A stretch of DNA of 64,000 nucleotides from NCBI RefSeq assembly GCF_019510245.1, contig NZ_JAEKKT010000115.1:62001-126000 (forward strand), read 5' to 3'. Origin of the DNA: Streptomyces sp. GTDB taxonomy: Bacteria > Actinomycetota > Actinomycetes > Streptomycetales > Streptomycetaceae. Shown piece after piece: positions 15,572-23,040 of the stretch. How positions within the stretch are numbered: the stretch's first letter is position 1; each line of letters opens with the position of its first letter. Under the pieces are notes generated by a model. That model worked only from the letters and a program-made list of their open reading frames with translations, made no database searches and was not told the origin of the DNA. The translations under genes and the position numbers were made by a program.

Positions 15572-15752
15572 GACTCCCGGACCGCGGGGACTCCGGACCG
15601 CTGCCGGGGGCCGCCCGGCCTGTGTCCGTGCGGCGATGCGGCCGAGCCCGGAGGTGTCACGACACGGCGCCGGCCTCTGGAGGCCGCCGTGACCGGCACT
15701 TCGGCGGCGGCAAGAACTGGTCCACGGACAGGGGCCGACCGGAACCCGGATC

Positions 15753-15766
15753 GGGACCCTCGGCCC
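15753..15766 (+). promoter_or_regulatory. DosR/OsdR-like box
   Basis: GGGACCCTCGGCCC lies 62 bases upstream of the Hsp20 start and is nearly identical in layout to the box before the DoxX gene (GGGACTTTCGGCCC). Confidence 0.6.
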
Positions 15767-15827
15767 CATGCCGTCACAACTCCCCTGCCCGACGCTGGAG
15801 ATGAGCGCGAGCGAGGGGAGGCACAGC

Positions 15828-16255
15828 ATGAGCGGCATGCTGGAGCGCCGGCCCGGCCGGCCGGTGCTGCCCGACCTGTTCGGCTGGGCGGAGTCCGGCT
15901 TCCCGGGAGCACACGGGGCTCCGGTCCTGCACGGCATCCGGGTCGAGGAGCACTTCACGGACGGCACGTACCTGCTGCGGGCCGAACTCCCGGGCGCCGC
16001 CCCCGCCCAGGACGTCGAGATCACCATCGCCGAGGGCGTTCTGAGCGTGCGGGCCGAGCGCCCGGAGAAGACCGGCGAGAAGCACTGTACGCAGTTCCGC
16101 TACGGCACGTCCGCACGCTCCGTCCGGCTGCCGTGGGAGCCAGGGGCGACGAGGCGACGGCGGAGCACAAGGACGGTGTCATGACCATCGCGGTCCCGGT
16201 CCCGGTCCCGCAGGAGAAGGCGGGGACCAGGACCCTCCCCGTGCGGACGGGCTGA
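15828..16255 (+). pseudogene. Hsp20 small heat-shock protein, frameshifted
   Basis: ATG 15828, after GGGAGG, opens MSGMLERRPGRPVLPDLFGW and an alpha-crystallin domain (GIRVEEHFTDGTYLLRAELPG, VEITIAEGVLSVRAERPE, FRYGTSARSVRLP). Near 16127-16135 the frame is lost. The expected end (GARGDEATAEHKDGVMTIAVPVP ... LPVRTG) continues in another frame to the stop at 16255. The span is 428 bases, so one base is missing. HspX-type chaperones are hallmark DosR targets, and a DosR-like box lies upstream. Without correction the last beta strands and the IxI-like tail (TIAVPV) are lost. A sequencing error cannot be excluded. Confidence 0.85.
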
Positions 16256-16283
16256 CTCGAGGGGGGACGCCCCACCGCACGAG

Positions 16284-16317
16284 GTGTGCGCGGCCGGCGG
16301 TGACCGGCCGCGCACAC
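16284..16317. terminator. Bidirectional terminator hairpin
   Basis: The arms 16284-16297 and 16304-16317 form a perfect 14-base-pair stem with a 6-base loop, midway between the convergent hsp20 and CBS-BON genes. Confidence 0.8.
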
Positions 16318-16368
16318 TGCTGTGCCCACTCCGGCCGACGGGCCGTCGGCGCGGGTCTCCACCGCGCG

Positions 16369-17034
16369 TCAGCCGGTGCCGTTCCTGACGGAGACGGGGG
16401 CCAGCCGGCAGCGCACGTCGACCACGCCTTCCACGGCGCGTGCCAGGCGTTCGGCGACCGGCGCCAGAGCTGTGCCGTCGATCCAGCCGGTGAGGGTGAC
16501 GACGCCTTCGGCGACCTCGACCTGGATGTGGTCGGCGGAGAGGGGGAACAGCCGGTCGACCACATCCCGGCGTACCTCTTCGGTGAGCTCCTCGTCCTCG
16601 CGGAGGAACACCTTGAGCAGGTCCGCACGGCTGGCGATGCCCTCCAGCATGCCGACGCCGTCCACGACGGGCAGCCGCTTGACCCCGCGCCGCGCCATGA
16701 TGCGCGCGGCCTCCGCCAGCGTGGCGTCTGCGTGCACGGTCACCGCGGGCGTGCTCATCAGTTCCCCGGCGGTCACCCCGCCGGCCTTGGCCAGGTCCGC
16801 AAGCCGCTCCCGTTGGACGAACAGGTCCGGGTCGCTGTCCCGGAACTCCTCCTTCGGCAGCAGATCGGCCTCGGACACGACGCCGATCACCCTGCCCTCG
16901 CCCTCCAGCACCGGAAGGGCACTGACCTTCCACTGGTCCATCAGCGCGACGACGTCCTTGAACGGGGCGTCACGGCCGACGGCGACAGCGCTGCGGGTCA
17001 TCACGTCGCCGACGGTGTGCGGGCTGCCGTGCAT
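16369..17034 (-). CDS. CBS-pair and BON-domain protein
   Basis: The 221-residue protein has two CBS motifs (about 8-60 and 90-145) followed by a BON domain (about 150-215: IQVEVAEGVVTLTGWIDG, then RLARAVEGVVDVRCRL). CBS pairs bind adenine nucleotides or NAD and report energy state; BON domains usually contact lipids or proteins. This architecture is common in actinobacterial stress islands, but its target is unknown. GAGGAGG precedes ATG 17034; the open frame upstream is non-coding. A DosR-like box lies 78 bases upstream at 17112. A second, degraded BON copy lies at 8003-8128. Confidence 0.9.
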   Translation of the reverse strand: MHGSPHTVGDVMTRSAVAVGRDAPFKDVVALMDQWKVSALPVLEGEGRVIGVVSEADLLPKEEFRDSDPDLFVQRERLADLAKAGGVTAGELMSTPAVTVHADATLAEAARIMARRGVKRLPVVDGVGMLEGIASRADLLKVFLREDEELTEEVRRDVVDRLFPLSADHIQVEVAEGVVTLTGWIDGTALAPVAERLARAVEGVVDVRCRLAPVSVRNGTG

Positions 17035-17111
17035 GATTGCCTCCTCGGAACTCTCTCCCAGCCTGAGCCCGACGCGGCCGGCGCACCAAGGGCCGTCCAG
17101 ACCCTCCCGAA

Positions 17112-17126
17112 GGGACTCTTCGGCCC
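17112..17126. promoter_or_regulatory. DosR/OsdR-like box
   Basis: GGGACTCTTCGGCCC lies 78 bases upstream of the minus-strand CBS-BON gene and next to a large palindrome at 17129-17164. Confidence 0.55.
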
Positions 17127-17128
17127 AT

Positions 17129-17164
17129 GGCGATCCTGGCGGGACGGGTCCCGCCAGGATCGCC
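17129..17164. repeat. Large palindrome in divergent promoter region
   Basis: The arms 17129-17145 and 17148-17164 are perfectly complementary over 17 bases with a 2-base centre. It looks like a terminator stem but lies upstream of both flanking genes. It may insulate the divergent transcripts or be a binding site. Confidence 0.6.
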
Positions 17165-17601
17165 GGAGGGCCGTAGCTCCCGGCCCACGCCTCCCGGCCC
17201 ACGCCGCCGCGGTCCCGGACCGTCGACCGACCGCGCCCGCCCACGGCCACGGGCGCGGCGTACCCGGTGCACGGTGAACCGGACGCTGCGACCGCGCCGC
17301 GCGACCGCGGCGACCGGACCCCGGCGGCGTGGGCCGGACGGTCCCGGACAGGGGACGACCCGCACCCTCGCGCGGACCGCTCGGCGTCCTCACCGCCGAC
17401 GGAGTCGGCTGTGCCCGAGGGGAACGATCCCCACTAGGGAGGGCGAGGACGGTGTCCCGCCCGTGGCCGCTCCTCCACGGGGCTCAACGGGTACCCGAAC
17501 GGACCGAGTGGCCCTCCTGCCGACCGCCTGCCGGTGCGAAGGTGAAAGGGGGAACCACCTGCCCCCGAGAGGCGGCAGTCCTAGGAAAGGCGGTGAGGAC
17601 G
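17165..17601. other. Long upstream region of a stress-protein gene
   Basis: No gene was found in these 437 bases. They hold a DosR-like element at 17331-17345 (GGGACCGTCCGGCCC on the minus strand) and GGGG-AACGAT-CCCC at 17419-17432. The frame of the following gene stays open through part of it, but without a start signal or homology. Confidence 0.4.
17331..17345. promoter_or_regulatory. DosR/OsdR-like box (weaker)
   Basis: On the minus strand it reads GGGACCGTCCGGCCC, matching the GGGNC and CGGCCC halves of the set. At 257 bases upstream of the stress-protein start it is rather distant. Confidence 0.4.
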
Positions 17602-18453
17602 ATGACGCTTCCGCTGGTCGTAGGCGTCGACGGATCGGACGGCAGCCTGCAGGCGGTCGACTGGGCGGCGGCCGAGGCCGCCCGTCACGACGTCCCGCTG
17701 CGGCTGGTGTACGCATCCCTCTGGGAGCGCTACGAGGGTGGTGTCCCCGGGATCGGTGCGGAGCGCCCTTCCGAACGTGTGCTGGCCGAGCACATCGTCG
17801 CCTCGGCGGCGGACCGCGCGGCCCGGCGCGCCCCGGACGTGAAGGTCACCACCGACATCCTCCCCGAGGACCCGGTGGAGGCCCTCCTGCACGAGGGCAA
17901 CAACGCCTCCCTGCTCATCACAGGATCGCGTGGCCGCGGCGAGTTCCAAGGTCTGCTCCTCGGCTCGGTCGGGCTGGCGGTCGCGGGCCGGGCGCACTGC
18001 CCCGTGGTCGTGGTCCGCGGGGACAGGGCGGGCCTGTCGGGCATCCATGAACGGATCCTGCTCGGCGCCGGCGACCCGGCCTCCGGCGGTGCTGCCGCCC
18101 ACTTCGCCTTCCGCGAGGCGGCGGCGCGCGGATGCACCCTGGACGTGGTCCGCGCCTGGCGTCGTCCCCTCACGGCGGAGGAACCCGCCCGGGAGGCCGA
18201 GCCGCACGCCTCGGCCCTGCTCGACACACTCCTGCGCGAACTCATGGCCGAGCACCCCGACGTCCGGGTGCGCAGTGTGACGGTCGAGGGCCCGGCCCAC
18301 CGGATCCTGGTGCACCGATCGGCCGCCGCCGACCTCGTGGTCCTGGGCGCCCGCCGCCGGCACGGCCACCGCGGCCTGCAGCTCGGCCGGGTGGCCCACA
18401 CCCTGCTGCACCACGCGGACTGCCCGGTGGCCGTCGTACCGCAGACAGCGTGA
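17602..18453 (+). CDS. Universal stress protein, tandem UspA domains
   Basis: The 283-residue protein has two UspA domains: LPLVVGVDGSDGSLQAVDWA opens the first, whose ATP-type signature is ITGSRGRGEFQGLLLGSVGLAV; VVLGARRRHGHRGLQLGRVAHTLLHHADCPVAVVP closes the second. It is a close paralogue of the protein at 10386. GGTGAGGA lies just before ATG 17602. It is followed after 163 bases by a GH65 phosphorylase in the same direction, which may share its transcript. Confidence 0.92.
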   Translation: MTLPLVVGVDGSDGSLQAVDWAAAEAARHDVPLRLVYASLWERYEGGVPGIGAERPSERVLAEHIVASAADRAARRAPDVKVTTDILPEDPVEALLHEGNNASLLITGSRGRGEFQGLLLGSVGLAVAGRAHCPVVVVRGDRAGLSGIHERILLGAGDPASGGAAAHFAFREAAARGCTLDVVRAWRRPLTAEEPAREAEPHASALLDTLLRELMAEHPDVRVRSVTVEGPAHRILVHRSAAADLVVLGARRRHGHRGLQLGRVAHTLLHHADCPVAVVPQTA

Positions 18454-18616
18454 TCGCCGCCCCCGGTGCGCGCCTGAGGGAATGCCGATGGCCGCCCGGG
18501 CCCACGGCCCGGGCGCTCCGGCGCCGCGCGACGTCGGCCCTTTCGACGCCCTGGCCGACGGCGGGACGGCCGGGCCGGGGCGAGCGGGCGAACCGGGTCG
18601 TGAGGGGAGGACCGCG

Positions 18617-21016
18617 GTGAGGTGGGAGTACGACGGCTACGTGCCCGCCGACGAGCGGCTCAGGGAGTCGCTGTGCACGCTCGGCAACGGCCGCTTCGCG
18701 ACCCGGGGCGCCCTGCCCGAGTGCGCCGCGGACGACGTGCACTACCCCGGCACCTACGTGGCCGGCTGCTACGACCGGCTCACCTCGGACGTGGCGGGAC
18801 ACCGGGTCGAGAACGAGGACCTGGTCAACCTGCCGAACTGGCTGCCCCTGCGGTTCCGGCTGCCCGGCGCGGACTGGCTCAGCCCGGACACCGCGCCCGT
18901 GCTGGAGCACCGTCAGGTCCTGCACCTGGCCGACGGGACGCTGGAGCGCCGGACCCGCTACGGGCTCGGTGGCGGACGGGTGCTGCACATCCGTCAGCAC
19001 CGGCTGGTGCACATGGCGGACCCGTATCTCGCCGCCCTGCGCACCGAGTTCACCGCCGAGGGCTTCGCCGGGGAGCTGGAGGTCGAGGCGGCGCTCGACG
19101 GGAGCGTCCGCAACGCCGGGGTGCCGCGCTACCGGGACCTGGCCGACGACCACCTGACCTCCGTGCGCACCGGTACCGCCGGGACGGACACGGTGTGGCT
19201 CGGCTGCCGTACCCGCACCTCGGACATCCGGATCGGCATGGCCGCACGACTCACCGCGAACGCCCCGATCTCCCAAGGAAACGGCCTGCTGAAAGCCGTC
19301 CTGCGGCTGAGTCTGCCGCTGACGTCCGGCCGTACCCGCACCGTCGACAAGACCGTCGCCCTGCACACCTCCCGCGACCCCGCGATCGGCGTCCCCCTGG
19401 AGGCCGCCGTCGACCGGATCGGCGCCGCTCCCGGATTCGACGAACTGCTCGGGACCCACCGCGCCGCCTGGGCCCAGCTGTGGCGCCGCACCGCCCTCGA
19501 CGTGCCCGGCGAGGCGGGCCGCATCCTGCGGCTGCACCTCTTCCACGTGCTCCAGACACTCTCCCCGCACACCGCCGACCTGGACGTCGGCGTGCCGGCC
19601 AGGGGCCTGCACGGCGAGGCCTACCGCGGACACGTCTTCTGGGACGAACTGTTCGTCCTGCCCTTCCTCGACCTGCACTTCCCCGAGGTCTCCAGGGCCC
19701 TCCTCCGCTACCGGCACCGGCGCCTGGACCGGGCCTGCGCCGCCGCCCGCGCGATCGGCCGGCGCGGCGCGATGTACCCGTGGCAGAGCGCCGCCGACGG
19801 ACGCGAGGAGTCGCAGTCGCGGCACCTGAACCCACGCTCCGGACGCTGGCTGCCGGACCACTCGCACCTCCAGCGGCACGTCGGCCTGGCGGTGGCCTAC
19901 AACGTGTGGCGGTACGGCGAGTCGAGCGGCGACACCGAGTTCCGGCACACCAAGGGCGCCGAGATGCTCCTGCAGATCGCCCGGTTCTGGGCCGACTCGG
20001 CCACCTGGGACGACCGCCTAGGACGCCACCGCATCCGCGGTGTGATGGGCCCGGACGAGTACCACGACGCCTACCCCGGCGCCTCCGGGCCCGGCCTCGA
20101 CGACAACGCCTACACGAACGTCACCGCCGCCTGGGTCCTCGCCCGCACCCTGGAACTGCTGGACACCCTGCCCGAGCCGCGCCGCCGCGAACTCACCGAA
20201 CGCACCGGCCTGGACGATGCGGAACTCCGACGGTGGGAGGAGGTGTCGCGCACGCTCCACGTCCCCTTCCACGACGGAGTCATCAGCCAGTTCGAGGGCT
20301 ACGGCGGACTCGCCGAACTCGACTGGCCCGGATACCGCAGGCGCTACGGCGACATCCGCCGCCTCGACCGGATCCTCGAGGCCGAGGGCGACACCGTCAA
20401 CCGCTACAAGGCCTCCAAGCAGGCCGACGTCCTGATGCTCGGCTACCTCTTCTCACCCGCCGAACTCCGCGCTCTGTTCAAGCAGTTGGGCCACGAACTC
20501 GACGAGGAGACCTGGACCCGCACGGTCGACCACTACCTGCGCCGCACCAGCCACGGCTCCACCCTCAGCGGCCTGGTGCACGGCTGGGTGCTGGCCCGCG
20601 CCCGCCGCGCCGATGCCTGGACGTTCGTTCAGGAGACCCTGCGCGGCGACATCGCCGACGTCCAGGGCGGCACCACCGGCGAGGGCATCCACCTGGGCGC
20701 GATGGCGGGCACCCTGGACCTCGTGCAGCGCGGGCTGACCGGGCTGGAGACCCGGGACGCAGCGCTCTGGCTCGACCCGGTGCCGCTGCCGGAACTGTCG
20801 TCGTACGGCATGTCCCTTCGTTACCGGGGACATTGGGGCGTACGGCTGCGGCTGCGGCGCGGGCGGCTGGAGGTCACCGTGCCGTCGTCCGACGAGTCGC
20901 CCATCGACATCCGGCTGCCGGACCGTGCGGTGTGCGTCGAGCCGGGGGACACCTGCGTGCTGGTGCTCCCGGACGGCAACGGTCCGCCCGCGCCCGGGCC
21001 GACCGGCCCCGGGTGA
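18617..21016 (+). CDS. Glycoside hydrolase family 65 disaccharide phosphorylase
   Basis: The 799-residue protein has the GH65 layout: an N-terminal beta-sandwich, an (alpha/alpha)6 barrel and a small C-terminal cap. The catalytic acid is the Glu in GVMGPDEYHDAYPG (about residue 479). The KASKQADVLML and GGTTGEGIHLGAMAGTLD segments form the sugar and phosphate sites. Such enzymes split trehalose, maltose or kojibiose with phosphate to give beta-glucose 1-phosphate, saving one ATP. GTG 18617 follows GGGGAGG by 6 bases; the frame opens earlier, but that part is low-complexity. Mycobacterium Rv2006, a DosR member, pairs a GH65 domain with OtsB; here the OtsB part is absent. The disaccharide is uncertain. 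Confidence 0.88.
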   Translation: MRWEYDGYVPADERLRESLCTLGNGRFATRGALPECAADDVHYPGTYVAGCYDRLTSDVAGHRVENEDLVNLPNWLPLRFRLPGADWLSPDTAPVLEHRQVLHLADGTLERRTRYGLGGGRVLHIRQHRLVHMADPYLAALRTEFTAEGFAGELEVEAALDGSVRNAGVPRYRDLADDHLTSVRTGTAGTDTVWLGCRTRTSDIRIGMAARLTANAPISQGNGLLKAVLRLSLPLTSGRTRTVDKTVALHTSRDPAIGVPLEAAVDRIGAAPGFDELLGTHRAAWAQLWRRTALDVPGEAGRILRLHLFHVLQTLSPHTADLDVGVPARGLHGEAYRGHVFWDELFVLPFLDLHFPEVSRALLRYRHRRLDRACAAARAIGRRGAMYPWQSAADGREESQSRHLNPRSGRWLPDHSHLQRHVGLAVAYNVWRYGESSGDTEFRHTKGAEMLLQIARFWADSATWDDRLGRHRIRGVMGPDEYHDAYPGASGPGLDDNAYTNVTAAWVLARTLELLDTLPEPRRRELTERTGLDDAELRRWEEVSRTLHVPFHDGVISQFEGYGGLAELDWPGYRRRYGDIRRLDRILEAEGDTVNRYKASKQADVLMLGYLFSPAELRALFKQLGHELDEETWTRTVDHYLRRTSHGSTLSGLVHGWVLARARRADAWTFVQETLRGDIADVQGGTTGEGIHLGAMAGTLDLVQRGLTGLETRDAALWLDPVPLPELSSYGMSLRYRGHWGVRLRLRRGRLEVTVPSSDESPIDIRLPDRAVCVEPGDTCVLVLPDGNGPPAPGPTGPG

Positions 21017-21196
21017 GGCCCGGGCGGCCCGCCGCGTGACGGCGCTGGTGCCCGAGGGGCTGCCGGCGACGCTGCCGGTCTCCCCGGCGATGGGGCTGCG
21101 CCGGACGGCTCGGCCGCTCTCGCCCGGGGTGCGCCCGGCGGCCCCGGACTCCGCGGTGACCGCGGGCGGTCTCCGGCACGTCCACCTCCCGCTCGG

Positions 21197-21676
21197 TCAG
21201 CCGGTGGCCGACGACGAGCCGGCCTGCGAGGTTCCGCCCGCGCAGTCGCGCCCGGACGGCTCCTGAAGCACGGTCCGGGCGACCGGCCCCAGCAGGTCGG
21301 CCAGCCGGCGGAAGACGTCGAGGAACAGGTCGTCGACCGTCAGTACGCCCACCACCCGGCCCAGCTCGAGGACCGGCAGCCGGCGTACGCCGGTGCGGCG
21401 GAACGCCCGGTAGGCCGCCTGGAGGTCGTCGCCCGCGTCCACGGTGACCACCCGGTCGGACATGACCGCATCCACCGCCGCGTTCCGGTCCAGGCCGCCG
21501 CCCAGGCCGCGCAGGGCGATGTCCCGGTCGGTGACGACACCGACGAGCACGCCTTCGCCGTCGACGACGACGACCGACCCGACCGCGGCTTCCGCCATCC
21601 GGCGGGCCGCCTCCGCCAGCCGCACGTCCGGCGCGACCGTCACCGGCGGGGCGGTCATCACCTCGGAGACCTTCAT
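21197..21676 (-). CDS. CBS-pair protein
   Basis: The 159-residue protein has two CBS motifs: KVSEVMTAPPVTVAPDVRLAEAARRM to GVVTDRDIALRG, then VDAVMSDRVVTVDAGDDLQAAYRAF to VGVLTVDDLFLDVFRRLADLLGP. It resembles hypoxic response protein 1 (a DosR-regulon member) and similar sensors that bind adenosine ligands. GAGGAG precedes ATG 21676. It begins 11 bases after the stop of the nitroreductase on the same strand, so the two are co-transcribed. The last 20 residues are Gly/Ser-rich and show no homology. Confidence 0.88.
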   Translation of the reverse strand: MKVSEVMTAPPVTVAPDVRLAEAARRMAEAAVGSVVVVDGEGVLVGVVTDRDIALRGLGGGLDRNAAVDAVMSDRVVTVDAGDDLQAAYRAFRRTGVRRLPVLELGRVVGVLTVDDLFLDVFRRLADLLGPVARTVLQEPSGRDCAGGTSQAGSSSATG

Positions 21677-21687
21677 ACGACAACTCC

Positions 21688-22689
21688 TCATACCGGATCT
21701 CGGACGACGTCGAGCACCTCGTTCACCGGGCGCCGGGGGCTGGGGTGGCCCTCCGGGCCGTAACCGAGACGGATCACCATCTGCACATGGGCCATGCCGG
21801 AACTCGGGTCGCGGGTCACCCACCGCAGCTCGGGCCACTCCAGGGTCTGGGAGGTCATCGAGGTGACCAGCCCGCCGGCCGTGGCCACGAGCAGGACCCG
21901 CTCCAGCGCCTGACCCGCGCGCAGCCAGTCCGCCGGCCCGTCGCGACCGGTACCCAGCAGCGCGAGGTGCGGGTTCCTCTCGTACACCGCCCAGCCGCGT
22001 CCGGGTACCGGCCGGCCTGCGGCGAAGTCGCGCACCGGGGTCGCCGGACCGTACCGGCCGGGACCGAACGCCTCGGCGGGTATGCCGTCCGACGCCCGTC
22101 GGGAATCCGCCGGCCCGGTCCGGGCCCAGCGGGCCGTCTCGGCGCGCAGGACGGGGTCCAGCGCCTCGCGGCCCTCGGCGTCCTGCACCAGTTCCAGCAG
22201 TTCCTGCACATGCCAGACGCCGGGGAAGAACAGCTGCGCGCCCTCGGCGCCTGCGGCTTCGCACATCCGGTCCTGCAGGCCGGCCGGCAGGGGCCGCTCG
22301 CTGAAGGGACGGCGGCTGGAGTGGCGCCGGGGGATCGCCGGATACAGGGCCGCGAGGGTCTGATCAGGCGGTTCGGCACCGTTCAGGGCCACTTCGGCGA
22401 GCAGTGCCGGGTCCGCCGGGTCCGGCAGCAGCCGTACGACCGGGGTCCGTCCGGCCGCGGCGGCGGCCACGCGCAGGTTGAACAGGGCGGCCCCGCAGCC
22501 CATGTGCAGGCCGCGGGTGTCCGGGTCGGTGCGCGGCAGCGCGCGCGACAGGTCGGCGTACAGGCGCAGAACCCCTTGGCCGGCGAGGTGACGGAAGTTC
22601 CAGGGCTGCGCGTTGTGCAGCGACGGTGCCGCCGTGGCATCGGCCACGAGTGTGGCGAGCGTGTGCGCGTCCACGTCCTGAGCGGTCAC
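21688..22689 (-). CDS. Acg-family nitroreductase-like FMN oxidoreductase
   Basis: The 333-residue protein resembles the Acg/Rv3131 family: LVADATAAPSLHNAQPWNFR near the start (FMN phosphate loop), GLHMGCGAALFNLRVAAAAAG in the middle, and LLVATAGGLVTSMTSQTLEWP near the end. The family is derived from twin nitroreductases, may hold flavin without turnover, and is strongly induced by hypoxia in mycobacteria. GTG 22689 follows AAGGGAG by 5 bases. It is upstream of and co-transcribed with the CBS-pair gene. A DosR-like element lies 60 bases upstream. The substrate is unknown. Confidence 0.87.
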   Translation of the reverse strand: MTAQDVDAHTLATLVADATAAPSLHNAQPWNFRHLAGQGVLRLYADLSRALPRTDPDTRGLHMGCGAALFNLRVAAAAAGRTPVVRLLPDPADPALLAEVALNGAEPPDQTLAALYPAIPRRHSSRRPFSERPLPAGLQDRMCEAAGAEGAQLFFPGVWHVQELLELVQDAEGREALDPVLRAETARWARTGPADSRRASDGIPAEAFGPGRYGPATPVRDFAAGRPVPGRGWAVYERNPHLALLGTGRDGPADWLRAGQALERVLLVATAGGLVTSMTSQTLEWPELRWVTRDPSSGMAHVQMVIRLGYGPEGHPSPRRPVNEVLDVVRDPV

Positions 22690-22928
22690 GGTGACTCCCT
22701 TCGCCGGGCCCCGCTTCCAGCGTGGACGATCCCCACCGTGGCGCGGCATGGGCCGCATGGACCCGGCGAGGGACCGAGTGGACCCGGGCCGCCGTCCGGA
22801 TGATGCGGCCCCCACACCTCGCCGTCCCCGGCCGCGATGCCCTCCGCGGCGCCGTGCCCCGCCTGGTCGAGAGTCGTCTGCGCGAACCAGTCGTACTCCG
22901 TGCTCCCGACGGAGTGCGAACGCCGCAT
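22686..22928 (-). CDS. Possible small protein upstream of the nitroreductase
   Basis: An 80-codon frame starts at ATG 22928 (MRRSHSVGSTEYDWFAQ), and its stop overlaps the nitroreductase GTG by 3 bases (GTGA). The first 40 codons have coding-like third-position GC; the rest is Gly/Pro-rich. No family is recognised and the ribosome site is weak. A DosR-like element lies inside it, so the frame may instead be leader DNA or a relic. Confidence 0.3.
   Translation of the reverse strand: MRRSHSVGSTEYDWFAQTTLDQAGHGAAEGIAAGDGEVWGPHHPDGGPGPLGPSPGPCGPCRATVGIVHAGSGARRRESP
22750..22764. promoter_or_regulatory. DosR/OsdR-like box (weaker)
   Basis: On the minus strand it reads GGGTCCATGCGGCCC, 60 bases upstream of the nitroreductase start. 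It keeps the outer GGG-C and CGGCCC positions of the set. Confidence 0.4.
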
Positions 22929-23040
22929 GACCGCTCTCGCCGCCCGTAGCCGGAGTATGCGCTCCGCGCTCCGAGGTCTACGGTGAGAGTGCAGCGACTC
23001 GACGTCTCCTCGCCGACGCACCGACGGGCCCAGGAGGAAC

